From Phormidesmis priestleyi (GTDB taxonomy: Bacteria; Cyanobacteriota; Cyanobacteriia; Phormidesmidales; Phormidesmidaceae), in NCBI GenBank assembly GCA_003242115.1, contig QBMP01000066.1, positions 8,799-16,702 on the forward strand: a stretch of 7,904 nucleotides of DNA, in the 5' to 3' direction. The translations under genes and the position numbers were made by a program. The notes under the pieces were generated by a model, which was not told the origin of the DNA, did not search any database, and was given only the letters and a program-made list of their open reading frames with translations. Shown piece after piece: positions 6,082 through 7,904 of the stretch (position 1 is the first letter of the stretch; each line of letters starts with the position of its first letter).

Positions 6082-6196
6082 CCTGATACGAATCGCTCAG
6101 CTTCTTATCAGGCAAACCTTCATTGACTCTAACGCTCGATGGATTGCTACCGCATAGGCTTTGAAGCGATGGTCAACAGATTAAGAGGTACGAACT

Positions 6197-7603
6197 ATGG
6201 CTACGCGCCTGAAGAAAATCAGAAATTCATTGGTTAGAAACGCCACCGCAGTGAAGGCAACTGGTGCAGAACTTACGCCTGCTTCGGCTGTAGCACTAGG
6301 GCTAATGAGCGCCACCGCAGCCCTGATAGTGGGTTTGAGCGTTACGCTCACGGCAACTGTCGTCCTTGGCCTCATCAAACCCAAAGATGAATCATTCTAC
6401 AAAGCGGCACCCTATGCCTCGCTCGCTGGGACAGGGGCTGGCGCGCTGCTAGGGCTAGTGTATGGGAGTCAGGCTAGTCGTAAAAAGCGGTCTCATCAGG
6501 CTTCGGGTGAGCAGACCAAAGCTTGGCCTGGTTGGCGCGACTTTGTGGTTACTCGTAAAGTGAAAGAAAGCGAGGAGATCACCTCGTTTTATCTACAGCC
6601 CAAAGAGCCCAAAGAGCCCAAAGACAAGGGCGAACTCCCTACTTTTCAACCCGGTCAATTTCTCATCATTCAGCTAGAGATTCCTGGAGAGGCAAAGCCG
6701 ATCGTTCGTACCTATTCACTGTCAGACTATAGCGATCGCCCGGACACCTACCGTTTGTCTATCAAGCGAGAGCCGAGTCCAGCAGATTTAGATGTGCCAG
6801 CAGGTCTAGCTTCTAACTTCATGCACGACCATATTCAGGCAGGCTCCGTCATTCCAGCCAAACCACCGAGCGGCAAGTTTACCCTGGATGTGCGATCGCC
6901 CTTACCTATAGGGCTAATTAGCAATGGAGTCGGCATTACGCCCATGATCAGCATGGCAAAAGCCGCGACCCAACTTAACCCTGATCGCCCGATCTGGTTT
7001 GTGCATGGGGCTAAAAATGGTCAATTTCACGCTTTTCGGGATGAGATTATGGCCGTCGCCGCCCAAAATCCCAATTTAAAGCTTCATTTTGCCTATAGTC
7101 GTCCTCAAGCAGAAGATTCTGGTCGCTACCACAGCACGGGTCATGTGACTACAGAGCTGGTGCGATCGCTGATCAGCTATGAAGCAGAGTACTTTCTGTG
7201 TGGGTCCTCGCCCTTTTTGACATCGCTGCGTGAGGGCTTAAAGAATGCAGGTGTCCCTGACAGCAGGATCTTTTTTGAGTCGTTTATGAAAACGCGCAAA
7301 GCCACCCCCAATAGCTCATCCAGCGAGGTTTCCAACGGACAAGAGAGTGCAGAAATTGTCTTTAACCGGGCGGGCAAAACTGCCACATGGACAGCTGATT
7401 CAACCAGCCTGCCGGACTTTGCCGAAGCCAATGATTTAAGTCCTCCCTACAGTTGCAGACAAGGTATTTGTGGAACTTGTCTGTGCAAGATTATCGAGGG
7501 CGAGGTGGAGTATGTGGAAACGCCAACGGCAGAGATCGAAGTAGGTTCCGTACTCACCTGCGTCTCTAAACCTAAAACAGCAAAAGTAGTCCTTGATCTT
7601 TAG
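6197..7603 (+). CDS. Membrane-anchored FAD/NAD(P)H oxidoreductase with C-terminal 2Fe-2S ferredoxin domain
   Basis: The 468-residue protein has three parts. Residues about 28-90 hold two hydrophobic helices (SAVALGLMSATAALIVGLSV; APYASLAGTGAGALLGLVYG), so it is anchored in a membrane. Residues about 110-365 form a ferredoxin-NADP reductase-type module: flavin motif RTYSLSD (R171-D177), nucleotide motif GVGITPM (G244-M250), and CGSSPF from C335. Residues about 385-468 form a plant-type ferredoxin domain with cluster cysteines C420, C425, C428 and C455 (CRQGICGTC, LTCVS); C430 is extra. The order FNR module then ferredoxin resembles Hcr, the reductase of hybrid cluster protein, and related flavohaemoglobin-like enzymes. 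It would pass electrons from NAD(P)H to an unknown acceptor. A 9-bp repeat gives PKEPKEPKD in a loop near residue 137. AGAGG before the ATG supports the start. Three HIP1 sites mark host DNA. No partner gene is visible. Confidence 0.88.
   Translation: MATRLKKIRNSLVRNATAVKATGAELTPASAVALGLMSATAALIVGLSVTLTATVVLGLIKPKDESFYKAAPYASLAGTGAGALLGLVYGSQASRKKRSHQASGEQTKAWPGWRDFVVTRKVKESEEITSFYLQPKEPKEPKDKGELPTFQPGQFLIIQLEIPGEAKPIVRTYSLSDYSDRPDTYRLSIKREPSPADLDVPAGLASNFMHDHIQAGSVIPAKPPSGKFTLDVRSPLPIGLISNGVGITPMISMAKAATQLNPDRPIWFVHGAKNGQFHAFRDEIMAVAAQNPNLKLHFAYSRPQAEDSGRYHSTGHVTTELVRSLISYEAEYFLCGSSPFLTSLREGLKNAGVPDSRIFFESFMKTRKATPNSSSSEVSNGQESAEIVFNRAGKTATWTADSTSLPDFAEANDLSPPYSCRQGICGTCLCKIIEGEVEYVETPTAEIEVGSVLTCVSKPKTAKVVLDL
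6599..6625. repeat. 9-bp tandem repeat, three copies, inside the reductase gene
   Basis: CCCAAAGAG occurs at 6599-6607 and 6608-6616, then CCCAAAGAC at 6617-6625. It encodes the PKEPKEPKD loop between the first strands of the flavin domain. As a multiple of three it keeps the frame and may vary in copy number between strains. Confidence 0.85.
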
Positions 7604-7904
7604 AGCACCCCTAGTTAGCTAACCTAAGCCGAACGGCCGCCCACTCGACTCGACTTCAGTGAAATATGACAAAGAGCGTATGTGCTATCGAGGCGAATGT
7701 CTGGGTAGAGCTTTGAGGGGACTGCTCTCAGGGGCGACAACAATTCCAAATTCCAATTTAAGAACACAGCCATCTTTAGCATTGCCAGTGCTACCGGCAA
7801 TGCTAAAGATGGCATAAGGTAGGCGAAAGTATTGCGCTTACTGCGTAGACAGGACTCAGCCGATGACCTCTGCTAGCCTCAGTTACGATAGCTTATTAGC
7901 TGAA
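7604..7904. other. Gene-free 3' region after the reductase
   Basis: These 301 bases show no convincing gene on either strand. A 63-codon minus-strand frame at 7624-7815 runs through the hairpin, has no family signature, and is treated as chance. The only clear structure is the 18-bp hairpin at 7769-7813. Near 7743-7760 AATTCCA is repeated. Confidence 0.6.
7769..7813. repeat. Perfect 18-bp inverted repeat with 9-nt loop
   Basis: GCCATCTTTAGCATTGCC (7769-7786) pairs exactly with its complement at 7796-7813 around AGTGCTACC. It lies 166 bp after the reductase stop. No U-tract follows on the plus strand. On the minus strand the sequence after the stem has only scattered Ts. It may be a transcript-end hairpin or a dispersed palindromic element; only a genome-wide copy count could decide. 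Confidence 0.85.

Noticed and set aside
7624..7815. 63-residue minus-strand frame after the reductase
   Set aside because: Its start lies in the 18-bp hairpin, its composition is unremarkable, and no motif is recognised.
1..7904. CRISPR array or tRNA/rRNA gene
   Set aside because: There are no regularly spaced direct repeats of 25-40 bases, and no cloverleaf or conserved rRNA stretch was seen.

Overview
The window looks like a cyanobacterial chromosome segment. The minus-strand gene at 699-1439 is a clear magnesium-protoporphyrin IX O-methyltransferase (chlM), an enzyme of chlorophyll synthesis. The flanking genes also carry the octamer GCGATCGC (HIP1), which is over-represented in many cyanobacteria; I count five copies, all inside the flanking conserved genes. 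The species cannot be named from this window.

Layout: (A) 1-1439, minus strand: chlM, then a small two-helix membrane protein, then the start of a DUF423-type membrane protein that runs off the window edge; probably one transcription unit. (B) About 1440-6196: an accessory island with no HIP1 site. In order it holds a perfect 17-bp hairpin and a cluster of TGTCA motifs, a decayed serine recombinase, a roughly 410-bp gene-free stretch, an abortive-infection (AIPR-family) gene cut in two by a 156-bp MITE, a second gene-free stretch, and an intact type II toxin-antitoxin pair (Phd/YefM-like antitoxin, RelE/ParE-like toxin) with a palindromic operator over its promoter. (C) 6197-7603, plus strand: a membrane-anchored flavin reductase fused to a C-terminal plant-type 2Fe-2S ferredoxin domain. 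(D) 7604-7904: no convincing gene, but a perfect 18-bp hairpin.

How it fits together: between two stretches of host-type genes sits a patch of defence and mobile-element material. The recombinase is dead (one frameshift, one in-frame stop and one small internal deletion). The AIPR gene was inactivated by a MITE whose 3-bp target duplication (AAT), once removed together with the element, restores a single continuous frame of 579 codons. This suggests a recent insertion in an otherwise intact gene. The toxin-antitoxin pair looks intact and may help retain the island. The best candidate for something noteworthy is the AIPR-MITE junction, followed by the recombinase-adjacent TGTCA/hairpin region. 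I see no CRISPR array, tRNA or rRNA.
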